Assembly: GCF_014646695.1 (NCBI RefSeq)
Contig: NZ_BMNT01000006.1
Location: 133,724-173,136 of the forward strand
Source: Sphaerisporangium melleum
GTDB taxonomy: Bacteria; Actinomycetota; Actinomycetes; Streptosporangiales; Streptosporangiaceae
Length of the DNA: 39,413 bases
Direction of reading: 5' to 3'
The notes under the pieces were generated by a model, which was given only the letters and a program-made list of their open reading frames with translations, was not told the DNA's origin and did no database searches. Of the stretch, positions 1 through 7,643 are shown piece after piece; the stretch's first letter is position 1, and each line of letters starts with the position of its first letter. Both the position numbers and the translations under genes were made by a program.

Positions 1-162
1 CGCCGGGTCGTAGGGCTTCATCCGGGTGGCCCACCATCGTCCCTGGTCGGACCGCCACACGATCCAGGGCACGCTCTCGGCGGCTTTCACCGTGCCACGA
101 TCGGCCGCCGGGCGGCCCGATACCCCGTTGCGGAGAGTGATGTCCGGTGACGGTTCGTTCAT
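1..162 (-). CDS. Small protein of unknown function, 3' part outside window
   Basis: An open frame starts with ATG at 162 and stays open for 54 codons to the window edge, so the C-terminus is missing. The visible end contains PWIVWRSDQGRWWATR, a Trp/Arg-rich stretch that looks like folded protein rather than noise and resembles short actinobacterial proteins that sit beside XRE regulators (from memory; no family name is claimed). It lies 59 bp downstream of the XRE regulator on the same strand. A TACGGT hexamer 7 nt before the ATG suggests its own leaderless promoter, and an 18-bp dyad lies just upstream of that hexamer. Function unknown. The alternative is that it is chance coding, which the codon-biased frame and the Trp motif make less likely. 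Confidence 0.6.
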   Translation of the reverse strand, partial: MNEPSPDITLRNGVSGRPAADRGTVKAAESVPWIVWRSDQGRWWATRMKPYDPA

Positions 163-169
163 GGTCGCG

Positions 170-175
170 ACCGTA
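170..175 (-). promoter_or_regulatory. Candidate -10 box of the small gene
   Basis: TACGGT (minus strand) ends 7 nt before the ATG at 162 and no Shine-Dalgarno is visible. This fits a leaderless actinobacterial promoter (TANNNT). No good -35 is seen; that position abuts the dyad at 197-214. Confidence 0.4.
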
Positions 176-196
176 AGCGCGGGCCCTGGCGCTAAC

Positions 197-214
197 TTTC
201 ACGACACCGTGAAA
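197..214. promoter_or_regulatory. 18-bp inverted repeat, operator-like
   Basis: TTTCACgacaccGTGAAA has perfect 6-bp arms around a 6-bp spacer. It sits between the XRE regulator stop and the small gene, next to the predicted -35 position of the small gene. A second weaker dyad (AGCGC/GCGCT, 176-193) lies between it and the -10. It could be the site bound by the neighbouring XRE regulator, or a weak terminator hairpin for that gene; no T-tract follows. Confidence 0.4.
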
Positions 215-221
215 CTTTATG

Positions 222-1442
222 TCAGGCTGCGAACCCCATCCTGCGTGCGATGCCTCGCAGTTCTGCCGGCACACGGCGCTGGAGGTCGAGCAGGCGTGCC
301 ACCGTCTGCCGTGCCATCGGGTGATAGCGCGTCTGCTGTGCGGCGACCGTCTCAGCCCGCAGGACACAGGTCAGGGCCTTGCCCCATTTGCGCTCCCACA
401 GCCAGGCCCGAGACAGGTCGATGAAGTGATGGGACACCCGCTCCGGGGTCGCCGAGGCCGGCAGCTCCAGGTGCGCGCCGCGGCGGATCGCCTCGTCGGC
501 GTCGCCCAGCTCGACCGCCACGGCCACATCGTGGATCGCGGCGTTGGTCGGGCCGAACTGCAGCCCGTAGTGGGGGGTGTCCCTTCGGATTCGGCGGGCG
601 ACTTCTCGGGCCTCGGCCATGTGATCCCACGCCGGCCCGGGGCGGCTGGCGCGGGCGGCGAGGATCGCCGCCCGCAGGTGCACCGTGCCGTAGACGCTGA
701 GCAGGCCCGGCTCGTCGGACAGCTCGGGCAGGGTGGTCTTGGTGCGCGAGAGGAGGGCCAGGCCGCCGTCGTAGGCGCCGGAGGTCATGAACATCAGGGA
801 GCGCCGCAGGTCGGCGACGGCCGGCAGCAGCGGGTCATCGGCGCGGGCAGCGGCCCAGGCCATCCGGTCGATGGCGATGGTGGCCAGGTCCAGGTAGCCG
901 AGCTTGTAGGCCATGGAGTCGGCGGCGCCGTAGGCCTGGACGAGCAGCCGGAAGACACCTGCCTGCTCGTCGCCCTCGGTGGTGTGGACGTGGGTGGTGA
1001 GCTCGCCGAGCAGGGCGGGCAGGATCTTGCCTAGGCGGACGTACTGGGCGTCGTGTCGGAAGCGCCCGGCACGTTCGGTCTCGGCGGCCAGCTGGTCGAG
1101 CGGTCGCGGGGGCGCCTCCAGGGCCGGGGGGATGTCCCAGTAGACCAGGGCTTCGCGGATCTGGGGGATCGCGGCGTGGATGCGGTCGGTGCCGGCGGTC
1201 CGGCCGCGGTAGGGCTGGCCGGTGAGCTCGGTGACGTCCACGTGTAGCACGCGGGCTACCGCTCCTATCAGGGACGGAGAGGCGGGCTTGTGCCCGCCTT
1301 CGACTTGCGCGATGAGACTCACCGAGCAGGGCACCCGGCCAGCCAGCTCGCGCTGGGTGAGGCCGCGGAGCTTGCGGGCGTGGGCGATCAGGCGCCCGAT
1401 CATGCCGTCTTCGCCGATCGGGACCGTGCTACCGTCATGCAT
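222..1442 (-). CDS. XRE-family HTH regulator with helical-repeat C-terminus
   Basis: 406 aa from ATG 1442, chosen because AGGAAAGG lies about 9 nt upstream; the frame is open further upstream, but that part reads as non-coding. Residues about 16-70 form an XRE/Cro-type helix-turn-helix (RKLRGLTQRELAGRV, then SLIAQVEGGHKPASP). The remaining roughly 330 residues are Ala/Arg/Leu-rich helices of the TPR-like kind seen in many actinobacterial XRE regulators. In other families (RRNPP) such domains bind peptides or partner proteins; that is family knowledge, not shown here. The next gene on the strand is a small unknown protein with an operator-like dyad in front of it. The 5' flank carries several short repeats. 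Target and ligand are unknown. Confidence 0.8.
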   Translation of the reverse strand: MHDGSTVPIGEDGMIGRLIAHARKLRGLTQRELAGRVPCSVSLIAQVEGGHKPASPSLIGAVARVLHVDVTELTGQPYRGRTAGTDRIHAAIPQIREALVYWDIPPALEAPPRPLDQLAAETERAGRFRHDAQYVRLGKILPALLGELTTHVHTTEGDEQAGVFRLLVQAYGAADSMAYKLGYLDLATIAIDRMAWAAARADDPLLPAVADLRRSLMFMTSGAYDGGLALLSRTKTTLPELSDEPGLLSVYGTVHLRAAILAARASRPGPAWDHMAEAREVARRIRRDTPHYGLQFGPTNAAIHDVAVAVELGDADEAIRRGAHLELPASATPERVSHHFIDLSRAWLWERKWGKALTCVLRAETVAAQQTRYHPMARQTVARLLDLQRRVPAELRGIARRMGFAA

Positions 1443-1740
1443 GAGCCTTGGCCTTTCCTGAAGCGTCGACGACTTCAGGCTAAGGGCAGGCTTTCTTTCA
1501 TGTGAGGGCTTGAGCTTGTGTTGCCGCCTCACAGATCCGATCACGGGGTGTGCTGAGGCGAGCAGACGGCCGGCGGCCGGGCCGAACACGTGGCGGTCGC
1601 TGCGATTGCGGCCCGGTCTGCCTACTTGTCTGCACCTGTCCGCGCCGATGTCCACGGACACCCGTGATCCGGAGATCGTGGGGCCGTCCACCGGCGAGGG
1701 CACGTAAACGGCAGCTGGGCTACCCTACGGGATCACCCCA

Positions 1741-1784
1741 TTGCGGTCTACCCGCCTGTTGGTTGCGGTCTGTCCGCCTGTCTG
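1741..1784. repeat. Tandem 22-bp direct repeat
   Basis: Two adjacent 22-bp units match at 18 of 22 positions. Both contain TTGCGGTCT and CCGCCTGT, giving each a partial GCGG/CCGC dyad. They lie about 300 bp upstream of the XRE regulator start and could be operator half-sites. Confidence 0.6.
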
Positions 1785-1808
1785 GCCGGTGTGTAGCAGC
1801 GAACCCTT

Positions 1809-1840
1809 TCATGATCGTGCGCCGCACGTGCGTCATGATC
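1809..1840. repeat. TCATGATC direct repeats flanking a 10-bp palindrome
   Basis: TCATGATC occurs at 1809-1816 and 1833-1840. Between them is the perfect palindrome CGCACGTGCG (1823-1832). Shortly to the right, ATACCGACCC and ATACTGACCC are tandem 10-bp repeats (1858-1877), one helical turn apart. Confidence 0.55.
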
Positions 1841-1907
1841 TTGGACAACGCTGACCGATACCGACCCATACTGACCCATGACGTGTTGTATCACTGCTGG
1901 TCAAATG

Positions 1908-3173
1908 CTAGATCGTGTCCTTGACCAGGAGCACCACGGTTTCCACGTGGTGGGTCATCGGGAAGGCGTCGAAGGCGCGCAGGTCGACGACCGGGTAGCC
2001 GTGGCCGGCGAACCACGACAGGTCGCGGGCGAGGGTGGCCGGGTCGCAGGAGACGTACACGACACGCGCGGCGTCCAGCGCGGCGACGCGGGCGACCACG
2101 TCGCGGCCGAGCCCGGCGCGGGGCGGGTCGGCGACCACCACGTCGGCGCGTTCCACGCCGAGGCGGTCGAGGGCATCCTCCACCCGGCCGCGCTCGACCC
2201 GCGCCTGACGCAGGTCGCGCAGGTTGTGGCGGGCGTCCTGGACGGCGCGCGCGTCGGACTCGATGCCGAGCACCGCGCCCTCGGGCCCGGCCGCCTCGGC
2301 GAGCCCGGCCGCGAACAGGCCGACGCCGCAGTACAGGTCGAGCGCCCAGTCGCCGGGCTTGACGGCGGCGAACTCCAGCACGGCGTCGAGCAGCACGCCC
2401 GCCGCTCCGGGGTGGACCTGCCAGAAGCCGCTGCCGGTCACCCGGAAGTCGCGGTCACCGGCCCGCTCGGTGAGCGCCGTGCTCCCCCGCACCGCGCGTA
2501 CGTGGCCGCGGCCCTCGTCCACCAGGACATGGGCGTCCGCGCCGAGGTCGGGCACCGCGACCGTGCGATGCCTGCCGGGCGTGACGACGACCGCCCGCTC
2601 GCCGGTGGAGCCGGCGATGGCCTCGACGCTCTCGGCACCGCGCCAGTTCGCCCGCTCGACGCCGAGCCGCTCGACCTCGCGGTGCGCGATCAGGCAGGCG
2701 TCGACCGGCTCGACCTCGTGGGAGCGGTGGCGCCGCAGGCCGGGCACGCCGTCCTGGGTGACCGCGAACTGCACACGGGTGCGCCAGCCGAGCCCTCTGG
2801 GCGCGCCGGGGACCTCCTCCACCTCGACCTTCATGTCGAGGCCGGCGAGCCGCCGGAGCTGCTCGGCGACGACCTCGCCCTTCATCCGGCGCTGGGCCTC
2901 CAGTGTGGCGTGCTGCCAGTCGCAGCCGCCGCAGCGCCCCGGCCCGGCGAACGGGCACGGCGGTGTGACCCGGTCGGGGGAGGCGTCGAGGATTTCGACG
3001 GCGTCGGCGCGCAGGAACCGGGTGGTCTCCTCGGTCACCTCGGCCAGCACCCGCTCGCCGGGCAGCGCGTGGCGGACGAAGACCACCCGGCCCTCGTGTC
3101 TGGCGACGCACCATCCGCCGTTGGCCACGCGCTCGATGTTGAGTTCGATCGGCACTCCGGTCCCCCCGCTCAC
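1908..3173 (-). CDS. TrmA/RlmD-family RNA uracil-C5 methyltransferase
   Basis: SAM-dependent methyltransferase that adds a methyl group to C5 of a uridine, most likely in 23S rRNA. The 421-aa protein has an N-terminal TRAM-like OB domain (about 1-60), cysteines C73, C81, C84 and C160 in the spacing that binds the [4Fe-4S] cluster in RumA/RlmD, a SAM-binding loop LDLYCGVGLF (279-287), DPPRAGLG (349-356), the catalytic cysteine in VSCDPATLARD (C376), and FPMTHHVE near the end with the conserved Glu (E411). The GTG start shares GTGA (3173-3170) with the KimA-like transporter stop, so translation is coupled. Exact target base (U747, U1939 or other) cannot be told from sequence. The same pairing is known at Rv2689c/Rv2690c (from memory). 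Confidence 0.9.
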   Translation of the reverse strand: MSGGTGVPIELNIERVANGGWCVARHEGRVVFVRHALPGERVLAEVTEETTRFLRADAVEILDASPDRVTPPCPFAGPGRCGGCDWQHATLEAQRRMKGEVVAEQLRRLAGLDMKVEVEEVPGAPRGLGWRTRVQFAVTQDGVPGLRRHRSHEVEPVDACLIAHREVERLGVERANWRGAESVEAIAGSTGERAVVVTPGRHRTVAVPDLGADAHVLVDEGRGHVRAVRGSTALTERAGDRDFRVTGSGFWQVHPGAAGVLLDAVLEFAAVKPGDWALDLYCGVGLFAAGLAEAAGPEGAVLGIESDARAVQDARHNLRDLRQARVERGRVEDALDRLGVERADVVVADPPRAGLGRDVVARVAALDAARVVYVSCDPATLARDLSWFAGHGYPVVDLRAFDAFPMTHHVETVVLLVKDTI

Positions 3174-5200
3174 GTCTTGACCTGATCGTCTTTACGTGCC
3201 ACAGCGTACGGCCGGCGCACCGACCCGGCGCCGAACGACTCCGGCCGGCGCCTGATCCGGTCGGAGGAGGCGAGCTGCCACGGCACGCTGGTGACCATCA
3301 CGCCCGGCTGGAAGAGCAGTCTGCCCTTCAGCCGCAGGGCGCTCTGGTTGTGCAGCAGGTGTTCCCACCAGTGGCCCACGACGTACTCGGGGATGAACAC
3401 GGTGACGACGTCGCGCGGCGAGCGGCGCCGCAGGCTCTTGACGTACTCCAGCACCGGGCGGGTGACCTCGCGGTAGGGCGAGTCGAGGATCTTCAGCGGC
3501 ACCGGGATACCGCGCTCCTCCCACTCGCGCTGGAGCTGCCGGGCCTCCTCGGCGTCGACGGCGACGCTGATCGCCTCCAGGCTGGAGGGCCGGGTGGCCC
3601 GGGCGTAGGACAGGGCGCGCAGCGTCGGCTTGTGGATCTTGGAGAGCAGGACGATCGTGTGGTTCCTGGCCGGGAGCATGGACTCGTCGACCTGCGCGTC
3701 CTCGGGGACGGTCAGCTCGTCGGCCACGTTGTCGTAGTGGCGCCGGATGCCACGCATCATCACGAACAGCACGGCCATGGTGGCGCAGGTGATCCACGCG
3801 CCGTGGGTGAACTTCGTCAGCAGCACGACCAGCAGCACCAGGCCGGTGACCGCCGCGCCGAAGGCGTTGATCACCCGCGAGCGCTGCATCTGCCCGCGCT
3901 TCCTCGGCTCGGTCTCGGTGCGCAGCAGGCGGTTCCAGTGCCGCACCATGCCGATCTGGCTGATGGTGAAGGACACGAACACGCCGACGATGTAGAGCTG
4001 GACCAGGCGGGTCGTCTCGGCCTGGAAGGCGTAGATCAGCACCCCGGCCATGGTGGCGAGGATGACGATGCCGTTGCTGAAGGCCAGGCGGTCGCCGCGC
4101 GTGTGGAGCTGGCGCGGCAGGTAGCGGTTCTGGGCGAGGACCGAGCCGAGCACCGGGAAGCCGTTGAAGGCGGTGTTGGCGGCGAGCACCAGGATCAGCG
4201 CGGTCATCGCGGTGATCAGGTAGAAGGCCGGCGGGAAGTTGCTGAACACGGTCTGGGCGACCTGCGCGATCACCGGGCCGGGGTTCTCCACCGGCCGGCC
4301 CGACCGGTCGAGGAGCACACTGCCCACCGACGGGTCGGCGAACTTCGCGCCGGTGACGTAGGCCAGCGCCGTGACGCCGGAGAACATGGTCGCGGCGATC
4401 ACGCCGAGCGCCAGCAGCGTCGCGGCGGCGTTCTTGCCCTTGGGCTTGCGGAAGGCCGGCACGCCGTTGCTGATCGCCTCGACGCCGGTGAGCGCCGCGC
4501 AGCCCGAGGAGAACGCGCGCAGCAGCAGGAAGATCAGTGCGAAGCCGCCCAGGCCGACGCCCTCACCGGTGACGGAGTAGTCGGCCGTCGGGGCGCGCAG
4601 GTCGGCGCCGAACGCCAGGCGTACCACGCCCCAGAGCATCAGGCCGAAGATGCAGAGCATGAAGGCGTAGGTGGGGATGGCGAACGCCAGCCCGGACTCC
4701 CGCAGGCCACGGAGGTTCACGACGGTCAGCAGGGCGACGAGCACGACCGCCGCCGCGACCTTGTGCTCGGCCAGGAGGGGCAGCGCGGCGCCGAGGTTCT
4801 CCACGCCGGAGGAGACCGACACCGCCACGGTGAGCACGTAGTCGACCATGAGGGCGCTGGCGACCACCAGGCCCTGGTTGGAGCCGAGGTTCTCGGTGGC
4901 CACCTCGAAGTCGCCGCCGCCGCTGGTGTAGGCGCGGACGTTCTGCCGGTAGGAGGCGACCACGGTCAGCAGGATGATCACGACCGCGAGGGCGATCCAC
5001 GGGGTGAAGTGGTAGGCCGCGATGCCCGCCACGCCGAGCGTGATGAGGATCTCCTGCGGGGCGTAGGCCACCGAGGAGAGCGCGTCGCTGGCGAACACCG
5101 GCAGCGCGATGCGCTTGGGCAGCAACTGCTCGTGCGCCTGCGCGCTGCGCAGCGCCCGGCCCACCAGCAGCCGCTTGACCAGATCTGCAACCTTGACCAC
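3170..5200 (-). CDS. KimA-type K+/H+ symporter (APC superfamily)
   Basis: Multi-pass membrane importer, 676 aa. It resembles Bacillus subtilis KimA (YdaO) along its length: ASDALSSVAYAPQEILI near the N-terminus, the SYRQ-x6-YTSGGGDF region, LLLRAFSSGCAALTGVEAISN around 226-245, and LLHNQSALRLKGRLL in the C-terminal cytosolic domain. Residues aligned with the K+ site of KimA are present (D39, Y46, D120, Y121, S128, T238, E241, Y403). About 12 membrane helices precede a soluble domain from about residue 485, the region that binds c-di-AMP in KimA; binding here is untested. Such proteins are often annotated only as amino acid permeases. The GTG start at 5200 is preferred over an upstream ATG (5293) because homology begins here and a TAGCAT -10 lies 8 nt before it. 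Divergent trkA-like genes support a K+ role. Confidence 0.85.
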   Translation of the reverse strand: MVKVADLVKRLLVGRALRSAQAHEQLLPKRIALPVFASDALSSVAYAPQEILITLGVAGIAAYHFTPWIALAVVIILLTVVASYRQNVRAYTSGGGDFEVATENLGSNQGLVVASALMVDYVLTVAVSVSSGVENLGAALPLLAEHKVAAAVVLVALLTVVNLRGLRESGLAFAIPTYAFMLCIFGLMLWGVVRLAFGADLRAPTADYSVTGEGVGLGGFALIFLLLRAFSSGCAALTGVEAISNGVPAFRKPKGKNAAATLLALGVIAATMFSGVTALAYVTGAKFADPSVGSVLLDRSGRPVENPGPVIAQVAQTVFSNFPPAFYLITAMTALILVLAANTAFNGFPVLGSVLAQNRYLPRQLHTRGDRLAFSNGIVILATMAGVLIYAFQAETTRLVQLYIVGVFVSFTISQIGMVRHWNRLLRTETEPRKRGQMQRSRVINAFGAAVTGLVLLVVLLTKFTHGAWITCATMAVLFVMMRGIRRHYDNVADELTVPEDAQVDESMLPARNHTIVLLSKIHKPTLRALSYARATRPSSLEAISVAVDAEEARQLQREWEERGIPVPLKILDSPYREVTRPVLEYVKSLRRRSPRDVVTVFIPEYVVGHWWEHLLHNQSALRLKGRLLFQPGVMVTSVPWQLASSDRIRRRPESFGAGSVRRPYAVARKDDQVKT

Positions 5201-5208
5201 GAGTGTCG

Positions 5209-5214
5209 ATGCTA
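5209..5214 (-). promoter_or_regulatory. Candidate -10 box of the kimA-like operon (leaderless)
   Basis: TAGCAT on the minus strand ends 8 nt before the GTG at 5200, with no Shine-Dalgarno between. It supports the short start. The -35 region is poor. Confidence 0.4.
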
Positions 5215-5278
5215 GCCCCCAGGTGCGGTGCGCATCACATGGCGCTCCCAGAACCGGCCATACTTGGCCCTGTAGCTG

Positions 5279-5284
5279 TATAAC
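5279..5284 (+). promoter_or_regulatory. Candidate -10 box for the trkA pair
   Basis: TATAAC is the most consensus-like hexamer in the 123-bp divergent region and would put transcription start about 33 nt before the first trkA ATG. On the other strand the same place reads TATACA, so it might serve either direction. No -35 is recognisable. Confidence 0.3.
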
Positions 5285-5323
5285 GTCCAGCAAGTCGCCG
5301 CTCGATGCCTACGGCGGGGGAGC

Positions 5324-5992
5324 ATGCACATCGTCATCATGGGATGCGGCCGGGTCGGCTCGACCCTGGCGCACATCCTCGAGGACAGCGGCCACTCGGT
5401 CGCGATCATCGACAGGGACCCGCAGGCGTTCCGGCGGCTGCGGGCGGGGTTCCGGGGCCGCCGGGTCACCGGCGTCGGCTTCGACCGCGATGTCCTGGAG
5501 GAGGCGGGCATCGAGTCGGCCTCCGCCTACGTGGCGGTCAGCAGCGGCGACAACTCCAACATCATCTCGGCCCGGGTCGCGCGCGAGACCTTCGGCGTCG
5601 ACAACGTGGTCGCCCGCATCTACGACTCCCGCCGGGCCGAGGTCTACCAGCGCCTCGGCATCCCGACGGTGGCCACGGTCCGGTGGACGGCCGACCAGAT
5701 CCTGCGGCGGGTGCTGCCCGAGGGCGCCGAGCCGCTGTGGCGCGACCCGACCGGCGCCGTGACGCTGGCCGAGGTCGCCTACCACCCCGGCTGGATCGGG
5801 GTGCGCACCAAGAAGCTGCAGGAGCTCGCCGCCACCCGCGTGGCGTTCGTCAACCGCATGGGCGAGGCGCTGCTCCCCCGGGAGGACATGGTGCTCCAGG
5901 AGGGCGACATCCTGCACGTGATCGCCGCCGACAACGACATGGAGCGGATCAACAAGGTGCTGACCTCGGCGCCTGAGGAGGAGTCGCGATAA
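5324..5992 (+). CDS. TrkA/CeoB-like K+ uptake regulatory protein
   Basis: 222-aa cytosolic RCK protein. Residues 1-120 form a Rossmann RCK_N domain with the NAD(P)-binding GCGRVG loop (7-12) and the ribose-binding acid D30 at the end of strand 2 (SVAIIDRDP). Residues about 135-215 match the RCK_C (TrkA_C) ligand-binding domain (VRTKKLQELAATRVAFV, then LQEGDILHVIAA). Such proteins assemble into gating rings on K+ transporters and respond to nucleotides. A GGGGGAG Shine-Dalgarno sits before the ATG. The TAA stop overlaps the next ATG by one base (TAATG), so the two RCK proteins are co-translated and probably form a hetero-oligomer, as proposed for CeoB/CeoC. No TrkH/TrkG membrane subunit is in the window. 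Confidence 0.9.
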   Translation: MHIVIMGCGRVGSTLAHILEDSGHSVAIIDRDPQAFRRLRAGFRGRRVTGVGFDRDVLEEAGIESASAYVAVSSGDNSNIISARVARETFGVDNVVARIYDSRRAEVYQRLGIPTVATVRWTADQILRRVLPEGAEPLWRDPTGAVTLAEVAYHPGWIGVRTKKLQELAATRVAFVNRMGEALLPREDMVLQEGDILHVIAADNDMERINKVLTSAPEEESR

Positions 5993-6654
5993 TGCGCGTC
6001 ACGATCGCGGGCGCGGGGGCGGTCGGCCGGTCCATCGCCGCCGAGTTGCTGGAGAACGGCCACGAGGTCCTGCTCATCGACGCCGACCCCTCGGCCATCA
6101 AGATCGACAGCGTGCCGCAGGCCGAGTGGCTGCTCGCCGACGCCTGCGAGATCTCCTCACTGGACGAGGCGGGGCTGAACGCCTGCCATGTGGTGATCGC
6201 CGCGACCGGCGACGACAAGGTCAACCTCGTGGTGTCGCTGCTGGCCAAGACCGAGTACGGCGTGCCGCGCGTGGTGGCCCGCATCAACCACCCCAAGAAC
6301 GAGTGGCTGTTCAACGAGTCGTGGGGCGTGGACGTCGCGGTCTCCACCCCCCGGCTGCTGTCGGCGCTGGTCGAGGAGGCCGTCAGCGTGGGCGACCTGG
6401 TGCGCCTGATGACCTTCCGGCAGGGCCAGGCCAACCTGGTCGAGCTCACGCTCCCCGAGGACGCCCCCGTGGTCGGCCAGCGTGCCGGTTCGGTGCCCTG
6501 GCCGCAGGACTCCGCCCTGGTGGCGATCCTGCGGGAGGGCCGGGTGCTGGTGCCCTCCGACGACGATCCGCTCGAGGCCGGCGACGAGCTGCTGTTCGTG
6601 GCCAGCCAGGAGGTCGAGGAGGCGCTCGCGCAGCTGCTCGCCCCGCATCGATGA
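5992..6654 (+). CDS. TrkA/CeoC-like K+ uptake regulatory protein
   Basis: 220-aa second RCK protein, coupled to the first through TAATG. RCK_N has GAGAVG (7-12) and D30 (VLLIDADP); the central AATGDDKVNLVVSLLAKTEYGVPRVVARINHPKNEWLF segment is characteristic of TrkA_N domains. RCK_C covers about 135-215 (VPSDDDPLEAGDELLFVAS). Paired RCK proteins next to a KimA-like importer match the Rv2690c-Rv2692 order known from mycobacteria. Whether the pair gates the neighbouring transporter or a Trk channel elsewhere is inference. Two strong hairpins follow the stop. Confidence 0.9.
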   Translation: MRVTIAGAGAVGRSIAAELLENGHEVLLIDADPSAIKIDSVPQAEWLLADACEISSLDEAGLNACHVVIAATGDDKVNLVVSLLAKTEYGVPRVVARINHPKNEWLFNESWGVDVAVSTPRLLSALVEEAVSVGDLVRLMTFRQGQANLVELTLPEDAPVVGQRAGSVPWPQDSALVAILREGRVLVPSDDDPLEAGDELLFVASQEVEEALAQLLAPHR

Positions 6655-6657
6655 GCC

Positions 6658-6681
6658 GCCCGCGGGTTCGCGCCCGCGGGC
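6658..6681 (+). terminator. Hairpin terminator after the trkA pair
   Basis: Perfect 9-bp stem GCCCGCGGG/CCCGCGGGC with a 6-nt loop, starting 4 nt after the trkA stop. There is no T-tract, as is common in actinomycetes. Confidence 0.65.
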
Positions 6682-6742
6682 CGGGGCGGCCTGGCCGCCT
6701 ACGCTGGACGATCTCCGGCGCGCCGGTGGTGCGCGCCGCTCC

Positions 6743-6772
6743 CGGCCGCGTCACCCGCAGGGGACGCGGCCG
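6743..6772. terminator. Second hairpin between convergent genes
   Basis: Perfect 10-bp stem CGGCCGCGTC/GACGCGGCCG with a 10-nt loop, midway between the trkA pair and the convergent DUF3159 gene. It is probably bidirectional. A smaller GGCGCGC/GCGCGCC dyad lies just before it. Confidence 0.55.
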
Positions 6773-6878
6773 TTCTCGTACCTGCCGGGCCGTGCGGCAC
6801 GTCGCCGGCTGCGGCGGTGCCACACCTCGCTTCTGACGGGCGGTCGAATCCGGCCCGCGGCGGCCGCGCGAACGCGGG

Positions 6879-7643
6879 TCAGGCGCCGGCGACCGGCGGC
6901 CCTGAGTTGATCGGGGTGCGGCCGCGGGCCAGCACCCACACCATGGCGGCCAGCGAAGCCACCTGCAGCGGCCAGCCCAGCACGACCTTCGCCACGCCGA
7001 GCGCGGCGACCTGGTCGGCCAGGTAGAGCGGGAACTGCACGACCACGCGCAGCAGGCAGGGCGCGATCAGCAGCCAGGTCAGCCGCGAGCAGATGCGGAC
7101 GATGCCCGGGTCGCGCCGCCAGCCGGTGGGGTCGCCGGTCACCGAGCCGATCAGGAATCCGACCACCGGCCAGCGCACGGCGATCGACAGCGTCATCGCG
7201 GCGGCGTAGGCCGCGTTGTAGACGATGCCCGGCACGAAGACGTCCTTGGCCTCGCCCGTGCGCGAGGCGAGGACCGCGCCGATGCCGATGCCGATCAGGC
7301 TGTTGATCACGAACTGCGGGGTGGAGCGCTGCACCAGCCGCACCACCAGCAACAGGACGGCCAGGCCGATGCTGACGATCAGCGAGGTCTTGAGCTGCTC
7401 GGTGGTGATCCAGCAGATGGTGAAGGCCACCGTGGGCACCGCGGCCTCGACGATGCCCCGTGCTCCGCCGAGCGCCTTGGCCAGCTGGGCGCGGATGGCC
7501 GCCTCGACCGTGTCGTGGGCCGCCGCCTCGCGGGCCGCCTCGGGCGCGGCGCTCACCGCCGCGCCCCCGGGGCCGTCGCCGTCGCGCCCTCTCGCGGCTG
7601 CGTCGTCGTCATCCCTCTCCTCACCTGGGGGAAGCGCGGTCAC
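6879..7643 (-). CDS. DUF3159 membrane protein
   Basis: 254 aa: about 45 charged/Ala-rich residues, then a conserved integral membrane domain with five to six predicted helices. It shows the DUF3159 signature segments LGGARGIVEAAVPTVAF, QRSTPQFVINSLIGIGIGA and VTGDPTGWRRDP. No biochemical function is established; homologues sit next to an OB-fold gene and dut in many actinobacteria (Rv2693c-type, from memory). The GTG start overlaps the stop of the OB-fold gene by 4 bp (GTGA), so the two are translationally coupled, which suggests joint function at the membrane. Confidence 0.88.
   Translation of the reverse strand: MTALPPGEERDDDDAAARGRDGDGPGGAAVSAAPEAAREAAAHDTVEAAIRAQLAKALGGARGIVEAAVPTVAFTICWITTEQLKTSLIVSIGLAVLLLVVRLVQRSTPQFVINSLIGIGIGAVLASRTGEAKDVFVPGIVYNAAYAAAMTLSIAVRWPVVGFLIGSVTGDPTGWRRDPGIVRICSRLTWLLIAPCLLRVVVQFPLYLADQVAALGVAKVVLGWPLQVASLAAMVWVLARGRTPINSGPPVAGA

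Larger units (their letters stand above)
1443..1907. other. 465-bp repeat-rich intergenic region
   Basis: No gene is supported here. It holds the upstream region of the XRE regulator and follows the stop of the rRNA methyltransferase, both on the minus strand. Compared with neighbouring intergenic DNA it is less GC-rich towards its right end and contains several short direct repeats and palindromes, listed separately. Confidence 0.7.

Noticed and set aside
3350-5215. Plus-strand 621-codon frame opposite the KimA-like gene
   Set aside because: His/Asp/Gly/Gln-rich shadow of a well-conserved membrane protein.
5201-5323. c-di-AMP (ydaO) riboswitch ahead of the KimA-like gene
   Set aside because: The region is short, lacks the motif core, and the -10 box predicts a leaderless message.
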